Positions 1 through 10,700 of a stretch of DNA of 64,000 nt are shown in pieces. The stretch's first letter is position 1; the number at the start of each line of letters is the position of its first letter. The position numbers and the translations under genes are program-made. The notes beneath the pieces are model-generated. The model ran no database searches. It saw nothing but the letters and a program-made list of their open reading frames with translations, and was not told the DNA's origin. Source of the DNA: Brachycybe producta (lineage: Eukaryota; Arthropoda; Diplopoda; Playtdesmida; Andrognathidae); the NCBI GenBank assembly GCA_036925085.1, contig JAUPFP010000014.1, positions 3,041,501 to 3,105,500 of the forward strand, given 5' to 3'.

Positions 1-2307
1 TGCCAGGGGCCACAAAAGACTTAAAGACGGCCCTAGACTAGATGAGTGTAATTTGTTTTATTTTGTTGGAAAATATGTTATTTAAGGTATCCTCATCCCC
101 TCCTATAACGGCGGATCTTGGACAAGTCATTCGAGGATCCGTCAAAATTTCATAAGAGTAACAGGTCGCACTTAGTAGAGGCTGCTGTGCAGTGTACCAA
201 AATTTCAGCTTTTTTCTAGATAATTATGGGGAAAGTTGGTCAAAATGTAAAAAATATAGAAAGTCCACACAAACTGGACAACGGTCATATCTCAAGTTAA
301 ATAAAAGCTTGCAATAAAAAAAATACCCGAAAAACGACACCCAAATACGTCAACGGTTGTGTCTAGAATAATATTCAGATAAATCAGAAATATGTTTTTA
401 AATAAGAAATTGAGTTTGTTAGAAACTAGAAGAGTAAAGAAATCACTGTTGTGTTAAGGTACATTTTTTTCAAAAAAATTTCATATTTTGCAGTTTTGAA
501 ACAAATTTCTTTTCAAAGTACTTAATTACAATTACTAATTACGACAGTGGCATTTGAATTACTTACCAATTACAAATCAGAATTTCTAAATAAATTTAGA
601 AAGTCACACGTTCAAATTTGTTTAACAATAATTAGAAGTTACGAGTACTTTTAGCCAATAGGACAACGCTGGCGTTCATGTCGCAGCGACACACGATCAA
701 CGCGACCAAGTCGCTTTGACCATATTATAACGAATCGACATCGTTTTTAGTCATTTTTCCCAATATCATATGCTACCGATGGATGATGATCATGTGATTG
801 ATTTTGGCTATTGTTGTCTCACTTTATTAGAAAAAAAAGTTGCGACCTGAACGCAAGTATGGTTATAACTACAAAAGAAACAATGGGTAGCGTTTCTGTC
901 GCGACTTTTCAAAAACGCTCTTCACAACGTTTTCAAAATCGGTCGCTGTCGCCACCTTTCCTCCTCTGTAGTCTAGGACAGTTCTCCATTCGGAAGAAAT
1001 ATCCTCCATTCAAGACCATCCACCACACAATAAATTTTATAAAAACTTAAATTCGTTTGTGGAGTATGGTCCTAGGTGGAGGACATTTCTTCCAAATGGA
1101 GAACCGTCATCCACAGGTGGCAAGCCTAATTAGAATCCATGTAACACAGCATTGCGACCAGAACGCAAGCACGGCCCTAGACTAAGAACAAAAATTGTTT
1201 TAAATACAAAACCAACTGTAATTCGAAGAATAATTAAAAAGACATTGAAAGTCCTTTTAATTTTTAATTAGAAAAAAATAATTAACGAGAAGATTTTTTA
1301 AAAAAAGTAATTGCAGTGTATTATTAATTATTTTAATTAGAAAATATTTCGTTATTTTGACTAAATTACTGCAAAACACTGATATTTTGCTCTGTTGATT
1401 TAATTTAGAAAAAGTTGTCATAAAAACGTTTATTTTGAACAATAACGCCATAAAACAGCCTTTTATGTGTGATTCCTTTTCCTCGTCTATTTTCTACTTA
1501 AACTTAGAACTGTCTTCAACAAGGTCCTCTTACTTGCAACGGAAAACAATTTCAAAGCTCCGAATCCCTCTTAATTAACGTTAGTCACACATTTAGAATG
1601 TTGCTTTCATTATTGGAGTTAATTGAATCCCAACATGGCAAAAAGAGATAATTTATTACATCATAACCCTTTTTACTAACCCCCTCCCCTCTCCTCCTCT
1701 CCAATACCCCCGTCGTTCCTAAGTGAATCAATCAATACTTTACGCACACACGGAGGAACCGAACCGAACATTTATTACATAAAGATAAAGAACCTTTCAA
1801 AAATAATGTTCCGAAGTCGATAACAAGCTCCATCGATTGAGAGACACTAGACTTTTATGAATGATAGATGGGGGGGAAAGTCCTTAAAAGACCGGATCAG
1901 AGAACTAAACCAAACATTAGTTCTATAAACGGATCCCCATAAAAGTGTCCGTCTTACGACTCTTCTAACGAAGAGAGGCTCTCGAATAAGAGACTCTCTC
2001 TCTCTCGGAAAAAAAAAAGAACTCCTAAAATGAATCAACTAAAAACCTCATTATTATTTATTATTATAATAACAACGGTCAGCAAATTATCTTCAGATGT
2101 TCCCTTTATTAAAAGACATTCTCTCTTTCTCTCTCTCTTTAAGATGTTATGTCTTAACGAAAACAGCACGATTTTCGAACTCTATTTATTATTATTTTCA
2201 GAAGAGAAAACGTCACTAAGGAGAAATTGAAAGTGTGTTACAAACTAGAACGGTGTATTCTGAGCCACTTCAGAGTATTTTCATCTTTTGACATCTTTCA
2301 AAATAAG
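1..2307. other. Left-end non-coding region
   Basis: No reading frame here looks like a conserved exon. The stretch is AT-rich with short poly-A/T runs. An inverted repeat occupies about 950-1125. The motif TTGCGACC followed by GAACGCAAG occurs twice in direct orientation, near 839 and 1152, around that inverted repeat. A short CT/GA-rich patch lies at about 1975-2005. The tail (about 2255-2307) reads like the left half of an ACTAGAAG element that was split by the hAT-like element that follows. Confidence 0.6.
950..1125. repeat. Imperfect inverted repeat (foldback)
   Basis: The left arm around 978-1030 (AGTTCTCCATTCGGAAGAAA, then CCTCCATTC and GACCATCCACCACA) is mirrored by the right arm around 1055-1107 (TTTGTGGAGTATGGTCC, then GGAGGACATTTCTTCC and AATGGAGAAC). 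The loop is about 25 bp. This is the structure of a non-autonomous foldback element; no target duplication was identified. Confidence 0.55.
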
Positions 2308-2728
2308 ACGAATACTCAATTTTCTCGAATCCGAATCCTAAAAGGTTCTCGAATCCGTCGAATCTCTCAAATAAGAATCCTATATTATTCATTAAGAAGA
2401 TACAAATAATTGAAATAATATTAAATATTAAATTATTAATAATAAAAACACAATGTGGCTTCACTCAGGGTCAGGCCACAAAGTGATCCATTTGGTGATC
2501 CGGATAACCACCGAAATTGCAACAATCGCCGGTTTTTTTTTGTTAGTGAACGCTTCTATTGGACGTTAATGGAGTTAAAACTAATTTTGCCAAAGTTTTT
2601 AACAGTTTTTTTTAAGGTTAGGATTCGAAAGATTCGAAAAACGAAAAAAGCTCCGAAGATTCGAGTTTTCGAATCTCGAATATTTTTCAAGATTCGCGAG
2701 ATTCGAGGATTCGAATGTCACATATCCC
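2308..2728. mobile_element. hAT-like GATTCGAA element, copy 1
   Basis: This is one of four copies in the window. Its ends are built from degenerate GAATCCGAA / GATTCGAGA blocks, and its middle carries a conserved stretch around TGGTGATCCGGAT and ATTGCAACAATCGCCGG. Copies end in forms of GAATGGGCCCATCCCTA, so the terminus reads TAGGGATG, a familiar end for some hAT MITEs. It splits an ACTAGAAG element: CAAAATAA lies on the left and CTTTTTATAC on the right, which are contiguous in other copies. Confidence 0.6.
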
Positions 2729-2770
2729 TACTTTTTATACAAAAAAAATATTAAGGAGGAACAATAAAAC

Positions 2771-2885
2771 TGGCATAAAAAGCTTATTTTGAAAAAATAC
2801 CAAACATGAAAATACACTTAAGTGACTGAGCTACCCTTCTAGTTTCGAAAACACTTTCAAGTTTCTCTTTATTTTGAATTAGGTT
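2771..2885. mobile_element. ACTAGAAG element, right half
   Basis: The stretch runs from CATAAAAAGCTTATTTTGAA through TACCCTTCTAGTTTCGAAAA to TTCTCTTTATTTTG. This is the right arm of the widespread ACTAGAAG inverted repeat and probably belongs to the element split by the preceding hAT-like insertion. Confidence 0.6.
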
Positions 2886-2944
2886 CTACTTTAAGATGTT
2901 TTATCAACAGGTTATTTTAGTATATACAGTATTTAAAGCGTATT

Positions 2945-3166
2945 AAAAACTAGAAGAGTAGCTCAATGATGATATCTTTCAAAATAAACTTTTAATAGAC
3001 AAAAATTACAAAAAATATCTTCCACTTATAAAAGTTGAATCATTTTCAAAATGACATAAAAAGCTTATTTTGAAAGATATCAAACGTGAAAATACTATTT
3101 AAGTGATTGGAGCTACCATTCTAGTTTCTAAAACACATTTAAATTTTTCTTAATTTTGCTTCTGAA
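2945..3166. mobile_element. ACTAGAAG element abutting DDC exon 1
   Basis: The left arm AAACTAGAAGAGTAGCTCAAT and the right arm TACCATTCTAGTTTCTAAAA are inverted copies around an AT-rich centre with mirrored CAAAATAAACTTTT and AGCTTATTTTGAAAGATATC. The element ends in TTAATTTTGCTTCTGAA, about 90 bp before the decarboxylase start codon. The 5' untranslated sequence or promoter of that gene is therefore partly or wholly transposon-derived. Confidence 0.7.
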
Positions 3167-3254
3167 AAAACATCGAAATAAAAACGAAATCCGATTTGTT
3201 CACAATAATCTCACAGCAGAACAAAAAATAAAACTCGCCTTGGAAAATCCACGA

Positions 3255-6200
3255 ATGGATTCGGAAGAATTCCGCCGCCGAGGCAAAGAGATGATCGACT
3301 ACGTTGCCGATTATCTGGAGAACATTCGACAACGTCGAGTTCTTCCAAATGTTCAACCGGGATACCTTCGACCCATGATTCCTGATCACGCTCCGGAAGA
3401 AAGCGAGAAATGGGAAGACGTGATGACAGATGTCGAAAGGGTCGTGATGCCAGGAGTGAGTCGAGGGCCACAATCAACTTAAAAAAGTCTCACCACCGAT
3501 CCTAAAAAGAATAATCATATTCATTCTTTTTTTTCCAGGTGACACATTGGCATTCTCCACAATTTCACGCTTATTTTCCGACAGCTAATTCGTACCCAGC
3601 GATCTGTGCCGACATCTTATCCGATGCAATCGGATGCATCGGTTTCACTTGGGTACGAATCACATCTAAGGCTAAGAGTTTTGCCTAAAATGCACAAAAT
3701 GCATAATTACGGTTCCAATCCTTTTTTGATACAATAAGTACATAAATTTGCATAATTTCACTTATTTCTTTAAAAAAACGTCCCTTTTTTGACCAGATGA
3801 GAGATTTTACAAACTTTTCTTAAATAAAATCGTCTTGATTTTGCATTTTCGGCTTCAGACATTTAATTGTGTGCTTTTGTTGAATAATATATATTTAAAA
3901 TATACATAAAACGCACAATTTTAAAAAAACAATTTACACATTCTTGAATTTTTATTTGCATAAAAGTTGTGGGCCTTACTAATAATTCTTGTTCAAATAA
4001 CAGATTTCGAGTCCGGCATGTACGGAACTCGAAGTAGTGATGCTCGATTGGCTAGGAAAGCTTCTTGATCTTCCTGACGAATTTCTCGCCAGTTCTCGTG
4101 GTTACGGTGGCGGAGTCATACAAGTATGTAATCACACAAAACCACTTTCGACCACTTACGACAACACTTTGTTTTCAAAACTTAGGGCACTGCCAGCGAA
4201 GCGACGTTTATCGCACTATTAGCAGCCAAAAGCCAAGTAATTAAACGGTGGAAAGAGGAAGATCCGACAACTGACGCACATACGATAGGATCACGACTCG
4301 TGGCTTACGGATCGGATCAGGTATTTAAAAAAAAAAAAAACTCATAACGCGCAAGTGTAAACTGAGATCTTCATTTTCATCCGTCAAAGGCTCACAGTTC
4401 CGTAGAACGTGCCGGACTTTTGGGACAAGTTGCAATGAGAATGTTGCCAGCGGACGAGGACTGTAGCCTCCGTGGTGCAACTTTACAAGAAGCAATTCAA
4501 GAGGACAAAGCAAACGGAAAAATTCCATTTTTCGTAAGCCTTCGGCATCACGATAACCGAACAGAACGGATTCTAACGAAATGTTTTTTTTTAAATTAAA
4601 AGATTGTTGCAACGTTAGGGACCACATCGTCGCTCGGATTCGACAATTTACTCGAACTGGGACCAATAGGTGAACTTTGTTAACGTAATTCAAATGGCTT
4701 AATTTGTGCTTCTTATATTTCTATCAACAGCCAACCAAGAAGGCCTTTGGCTACACGTCGATGCAGCTTACGCTGGATCGGCATTTATATGTCCAGAGTT
4801 TCGACCGATGTTGGACGGCGTCGAACACGCCAACTCCTTCAATTTTAACCCACACAAGTGGATGCTGGTTAACTTCGACTGTTCTGCTATGTGGTCAGTT
4901 AAGTGGCCACCACGATCATCATGAACTCGATTCTCTCTGAACCGATGATGTAAATGATTTAGGGTCAAAGACAGTCGGCAGTTGACCGAAGCATTTACGG
5001 TCGATCCCGTTTATCTGAGACACGAAAAACAAGGTCTCGTTCCTGATTACAGGGTAAAAATAAAACAAGTTGTCTCTTTAAGTTTAGAAAGCAACTTTTA
5101 AGTAGATAGCGCAAGCGGATTAGAAACTAGAAAGGCAAATAAATTTATCTAAACTATTCTTCACAATGTATTTTACGATAATAATGTTTTATCAAAGTTT
5201 GAAAAATTCAATTTCCGCTTTCATTCGATATAAATTGAAAAATCTTCGTCGGCTCGATTGTTTTCAATTCCCAGTAAATTGTTTATTTAAAAAAAATAAC
5301 CTCCTGAAATTGTTTTTATGATTTTTATCTCATTCATTTGATATTCTAGTTTCAAATAAGATTTCAGCAACAACTCTAAGAAGCTGAAAGTGTTAGAAAC
5401 TAGAAGGGTAGAGACATAAATTTACAGACATCAATTTAAAAAATATTATCAGCTTATAGTTTTAGTCTTTTTAAACTGACACAAAAAGCATACCCTTTTA
5501 TGTTATTAAATTACCCTTCTAGTTTCTAAAACACATTCAAGTTTCTTTTTAAGTTGCTTCTGAAAGGCAGAATAATCAAGAGTTCGAGGTATTTTCAAAT
5601 TCGCATCTATTAGAATGAGAAGCTTTTCATTTTAGAAAATGTGTCAAATGTAAAGACGTTATCAAAAGTTTGCATCCGTTTGAAAACTCCTAACCTAGCA
5701 ACCAATTTTTCTCTCAGCATTGGCACATTCCACTCGGACGACGATTTCGAGCTTTAAAACTTTGGTTCGTCTTAAGACTTTACGGAGCAAACAAACTACG
5801 AGAACACATACGTGACGTTAGTATTCGCATTAACGACCGATTTTGCTTCGAAAAAAGAATCGCTTTCAATTAATTTGAAATCGATTTCAATTTTTTGCAG
5901 CACGTCGCATTGGCTCATCAGTTTGAAGATCTCGTCGATAAAGACGATCGTTTCGAGATCATCGGCGACGTCGTCCTCGGACTCGTGTGTTTTCGTCTGA
6001 AAGTTAGTTTAACTCTCGATCTCTCTCTCTCTATAATTCCATCACAAAATTCCAATTGATTAAGAGAAACCATTGTGTACCTTTTTTGCAGGGTTCCAAC
6101 GAACTGAACGAGAAACTCGTCAAAGCCATAAACGACGGTGGAAAAATTCATCTGGTTCCGACGATCGTCAGAGAAACGTTCATGTTACGTTTCGCCATCT

Positions 6201-6301
6201 GTAGCCGAATGACCACCTCAAAAGACGTGGACTTCGCTTGGGAAGAGGTCAAATGTCACGCAAATTCACTCCTCCAGACGCAACAAAATTCAGAAAAATA
6301 G
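3255..6301 (+). CDS. Ddc: Aromatic-L-amino-acid (dopa) decarboxylase, 11 coding exons
   Basis: A pyridoxal-phosphate enzyme that decarboxylates L-dopa and 5-hydroxytryptophan to dopamine and serotonin in the cytosol. Coding exons: 3255-3455, 3539-3652, 4004-4123, 4186-4320, 4390-4533, 4603-4669, 4731-4893, 4963-5053, 5718-5816, 5901-6002, 6092-6301 (stop TAG). All introns are GT-AG and the frame closes throughout. The product is 481 residues, against about 480 in the family. Seen: N-terminal EFRRRGKEM, substrate-loop [19 protein letters not shown] with His192, [11 protein letters not shown], and NFNPHKW with the PLP lysine at 303. His192 and the glycine of IPLGRRF favour dopa decarboxylase over the insect aldehyde synthase (Asn192) and over histidine decarboxylase (Ser). 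The start at 3255 matches the family N-terminus, although the frame is open upstream to 3156. An AG acceptor at 3215-3216 may mark a 5' UTR intron. The largest intron (5054-5717) holds ACTAGAAG elements. Confidence 0.95.
5110..5600. mobile_element. ACTAGAAG elements in DDC intron 8
   Basis: A partial copy (about 5118-5165, AGAAACTAGAAAGGCAA) is followed by a fuller copy (about 5390-5600). The fuller copy has the left arm TTAGAAACTAGAAGGGTAGA, the right arm TTACCCTTCTAGTTTCTAAAA, and the outer arm TTGCTTCTGAAAGGCAGAAT. Both lie wholly inside the intron and leave the splice sites intact. Confidence 0.65.
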
Positions 6302-6696
6302 AACCGTAAAAAAACCCCCAGAAACATAATATCAAATGTCATGATAAAAGGTAATTCATTTTAGCACAAGAGTTCTAATTACCTAGTGTTCTGTCGTTCG
6401 TTCGTTATTTGTTTGTCGTTAAGTTCAATAGAAAACTATTAAATGTTAATGTATTATGTGGAGCAAATGACGACACTTTGCAGTTAATTCGTGTTTTATT
6501 AAAATTCACGAATGAATTTCAATATTCTTTAGAACTTTCGTTATATTCCTCAGTTATTAAAAAAGAACTTTAATAAGAAATTGAAATTTTATTAAAAACT
6601 AGAATAAAAAATATAAACGTTATAAGTATAATTAAATAATATTCGAAGTTAAGGACTACATTTTGTAAAATTGAAGATATTTTATATTTTTATTTC

Positions 6697-7000
6697 AAAC
6701 TCTGGTTATTTTCTGCAGTTTTTTGAAAAAGAGCTAAAAAACGAGAAATTGAAGAGTATCTAAGAAACTAGAAGGGTTGCTGAATCACTTGATAGTTAAT
6801 TTCATGTTGAATATCTTACAAAATAAACTTTTTATATAACAAAAATTATAAAATTATGTCTGCTTACAAAGTTGGATCCATATTCGAACTGACATAAAAA
6901 AAGCTTATTTAAAAAAATAAATATGAAACATGAAAATACTTGTTAGTTTCTAAACAACTTTTCAATTTTGTTCCTGAAAGTCAGGATAACCAGAGTTCGA
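6697..7000. mobile_element. ACTAGAAG element, near full length
   Basis: This copy shows the outer inverted arms of the family: AAACTCTGGTTATTTTCTGC at the left and TCAGGATAACCAGAGTTCGA at the right. The inner arms are GAAACTAGAAGGGTTGC and CTTGTTAGTTTCTAAAC. It indicates that the full element is a foldback of roughly 300 bp or more. Confidence 0.65.
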
Positions 7001-7509
7001 GAGGCGTTAACACAATAAAATCACCTGAAAACAAATTTTCATTTTAAAATAGTCAATTGTAATTTCAATTATGGCAAAAAGCCATACATTTCTGAGAATA
7101 TTTAAAAAAATTTAATTCCTTTTTCTCTTGCTTTTAAAAAAAAATTTGTTTCAAAAAGTTTCAATTAAAATAAAATTATCATCATGAAAATATCTTTTTT
7201 TAGAACATTCATTTACTATTCTAGTATCTAACCAAGTTTCAATTTCTTATAAGTAAAGAAAAAATAAATTTCAAAAGTTCAGTTTTATATGAACGACAAG
7301 TTACGCTTTATTTTGTCTGATCGGCAAAATTAAAAATAATGGGAAGAAGAAAAAAAATCACTAACTGGCCAAAATAATGTTTTTCTTTAAAAAAAATGCT
7401 TCAATTCTCATAATATATTAGTCAAACACTTAAATTCATCATAAGTAAATCACACCAATAATGAAATAAAAGCCATTGAGAAAGCAAGACAGGATAACTC
7501 ATATTTCAA

Positions 7510-7524
7510 TCTCTCTCTCTCTCT

Positions 7525-7564
<40 letters not shown>
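7510..7564. repeat. (CT)n(AG)n self-complementary microsatellite
   Basis: A (CT)n run passes directly into an (AG)n run, so one strand can fold on itself. It lies in the 3' flank of DHX9. Confidence 0.85.
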
Positions 7565-7568
<4 letters not shown>

Positions 7569-7704
7569 CTTTCAAAAAGCTATATAAAAAAAATTAGAAA
7601 GCGTAAAATTGTTTACGAATATAACTTAAAACATCGTCTCCCTATCCACTTGAATGTGACGAAATGAGATCTCCGGTTTCTGTCTCTTAAAACTTCTCCC
7701 ACGT

Positions 7705-10700
7705 TTACCAGCCGCCGCCGCCTCTTTGTCCGAAACCCATTCCGTTTCCGAACCCTGTCCCGTTCCCACCTCCTCCTTGGTTCCAGCCGTCGTTATTGAA
7801 ATTACCGCCGCCGCCACCACCACTGTTGAAATTATTTCCAGAGAACCCTCCTTCCATTCCTCCGAAATTACTGTTGTTACCACCATTGTTACCTCCTCCT
7901 CCACCGCCGCCGCCATAATTCCAACCCGAACCACCTCCAAAACTACCACCCCTGCTCCCTCCTCTAAATCCTCTTCTTCCACCTCGAAATCCACCTCCAC
8001 TTCCTCCTCCACCACCACCAAATCCTCTCATTCCACCTCTGAATCCTCCTCCTCCTCCGCCACTGCCACCTCTGAATCCTCCTCCTCCTCCGCCACTGCC
8101 ACCTCTGAATCCTCCTCCACCGCCGCCACCTCCAAATCCTCCTCTAAACCCTCGACTTTGAGGAGAACCACTAAATCCTCCGAATCCAGGACGTGCTCTC
8201 TTCGAAAGTGGTCCGTTATCACCACCAGACTCTCTGAAATCATAAAACAAGTTATGTGTTTATTTAAAAAAACATTACAATTGAAAGCGAATTGAAATAA
8301 AAAGGTAAAAAAAACGGAGACACCGACCCGGTCCCCGATCCATCAACGGTCTCGTCTTTTACACCATATTCGCCGGCACTTCCGAGACAAACTTCTCTGA
8401 TCGCATGAACTGTTTTAGCATCTAACGGATTCATCGATGTTATGCTTTCGGGTTCGGCAGCTGCGCGAGTAACGAGGGCTTCTAGAGCCGGACGTAGAGC
8501 AACGATACGAGCCGCATCTTGTGCAGACATTCGTAAATTAATCCTAAACGTAAATTAAAAAAAAGCGCCAGTGTCAAACTTAAGAATCAACATTTAAAAA
8601 AAAGCAACTAATGAACCATTCGTCCATCGTAATAACTCCGTTTGCCGCTTCGACTTTACGACTTCCGAATAATAGCAACTGTAACGGAGTCACCATCGTC
8701 ATTTGTTTACAGGCAACGGCTTTCGTACGAATCTAATTTACGAGAACAGATCCGTTTTATAACAAATGGAACAGAAATTGGATAAAAATATTATCGTATT
8801 TTAACCTTTTCGCCGAAAACGAAGAACGGAATCGGAAATGTGACTTGTTGATTCGTGCAAATGATTGACAGTTTATGGATGAGTGCTGCTTTACTGCCGA
8901 CCGTCAACACTTTACGTTTCTCTTTGTGATAGCAAACATTAGGGTAGAATGACATACACAAAAGGGCTGTAATCTTTGAAAAAAAGACGGCGAAATTTAG
9001 CAAAAGAACGGGACTTGGCCAATAAACGTAAGCTACGAGCCTAGAGACACTCCAGTGCTGCTCGTGCCGCCGCTAAGTGAAATTTCCCGTGCCCAAAGGC
9101 AGTGTTTCGATAATAACCACGAATCTTAAGTCTTCAAAATTTGTTTTGAACTATAATTGAATTTGCAATCGATTCTTGGCTGTTTTGGCAACGTTTTAAT
9201 GTATTTCTTATCGTAATATTTAAAGGAGGTTTCATTTTATGCAAGTTTCAATTATGCTAATTTGCTCGATCCATGTTAAAGTCATTGAAATCAAAAATGT
9301 TTATTTTGCTAACAACCTTTTGGTTCTTCTTTTGGTATTTTTTAAATATGTTCTTTGGGTATTAAGATAATTCCTCGACGTTTCAAATTACCGTTTGGCT
9401 GCTAGAGCAATTTGAGTAACTTTAGAAACAGTAAAATCGACCACGCCTCCAAACACGTGCAGGATTTACTGGAACTGATAGAACAGGTTCGCAAAAAATC
9501 GCGAACCGATTAAACCAGTTCCGAACCGAGTAGAAACGGTTCGGTTCTACCTGTTGCCACCTCTACATGTCTCTAGGCTCTTAACAATTTTGAACTTGCA
9601 ATGTCAAGTTTCGGATCTGGTCCATTTGGATTGAAGTACTGAGGCGCAGTACATTCCTCGGGAAAACCACACATTTGTAGAATATCGACTAACTGCCGCT
9701 AAATAAAAAAAAAAATAAACGCATTCAATGTCGAGTCTTATCGAATTGCATTTCGAAAAGACGACAGACGAACGGACCTTTGCATCCGATGCGACCATCA
9801 TTGTCGGCATCGACAGTCCCATTCTCTCGCAAAAGTTCATTGCGGAATTTTCACCCTGTTCGCAATGTTCGATATATTGCTGAACGGCATTGAGAAGTGC
9901 AACGTGATCGCTGTAATGAATGCCAGCAAACGATCGATGACGACCGGTTAAACGCCTTTGCTCTGGAGTCAGCTGAAAGATCTCCATTCCCGAACTGCAA
10001 TGTGCCGCTATCGAGCACATCGCGTCTCCCACGTTGAAGATACAGCCCATGATGATCGTTTTACCCAGTCTCGGATCGAGCGGTAGACGAGCGAGAATTT
10101 TTCCGAGAGGAGTCAACTCGTCAACGCTATCGAGAGCTCCGAGTTCTGAAGAGGAAAAAAACAACAAAGAGAACAAACTTCGATTAAGAACTCTTAGTTA
10201 TTCTGCAGCTTCAGAAGAGCATAAATTGAAAATGTTTTAGAAACTAGAATGGTAATTGAGTCATTTAAGGGTATTTTCATGTTAATTTTTCAAAATAAAC
10301 TTTTTAATGACAATTTCAAATTCTCGATTTACGTTTTTTTCATTTCAAAGTTAATGCAAAAAAAAAAAAAAGCACTGACCTCTGAGAACAACTTCGGACT
10401 CGATGACGGCGTCGATCGGCGGTGGTTCGACTGCCTTCGAAAGAAAGCCGGCAATTTGACCAAGACGCAAAAACTTGATGGCCAAAGCGATTTCATGAAG
10501 AGGCGTACGGAAAATCTCGGCCACAATATGTTGCTCCAATCTAATAAAAAAAATTCAAATTGCCGTAAATTAACGGCACGATTACCCTTTTGTCTTATCG
10601 TGTCGGTCGTCACCTTTCGTAACGAGCTCGGCTGCACAAATGATAGCAATAACCGTTACGAACACGACCGGCTCGACCACGACGTTGCTCCAAGTTAGAT

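Larger units (their letters stand above)
6302..7704. other. DDC-DHX9 tail-to-tail intergenic region
   Basis: About 1.4 kb between the two stop codons, holding the 3' ends of both genes. It contains an ACTAGAAG element at about 6697-7000, a further arm fragment at about 7205-7240 (TTACTATTCTAGTATCTAA), and a CT/AG dinucleotide hairpin at 7510-7564. I did not fix either polyadenylation site. Confidence 0.6.

Noticed and set aside
3156..3254. In-frame N-terminal extension of dopa decarboxylase (33 codons)
   Set aside because: The frame is open, but the sequence overlaps transposon-derived DNA and has no family similarity; the ATG at 3255 fits the conserved N-terminus.
3255..6301. Histidine decarboxylase or insect aldehyde synthase instead of dopa decarboxylase
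   Set aside because: His192 and the glycine in IPLGRRF are the dopa decarboxylase states; the length of 481 also fits.
7626..8295. Overlapping frames on both strands of the DHX9 tail (up to 189 codons)
   Set aside because: They are shadows of the glycine-rich coding exon.
8974..9599. A frameshift in DHX9 at the exon 17 end
   Set aside because: The frame is restored without any indel if the GC donor at 9599 is used, and the protein then aligns to the family without a gap.
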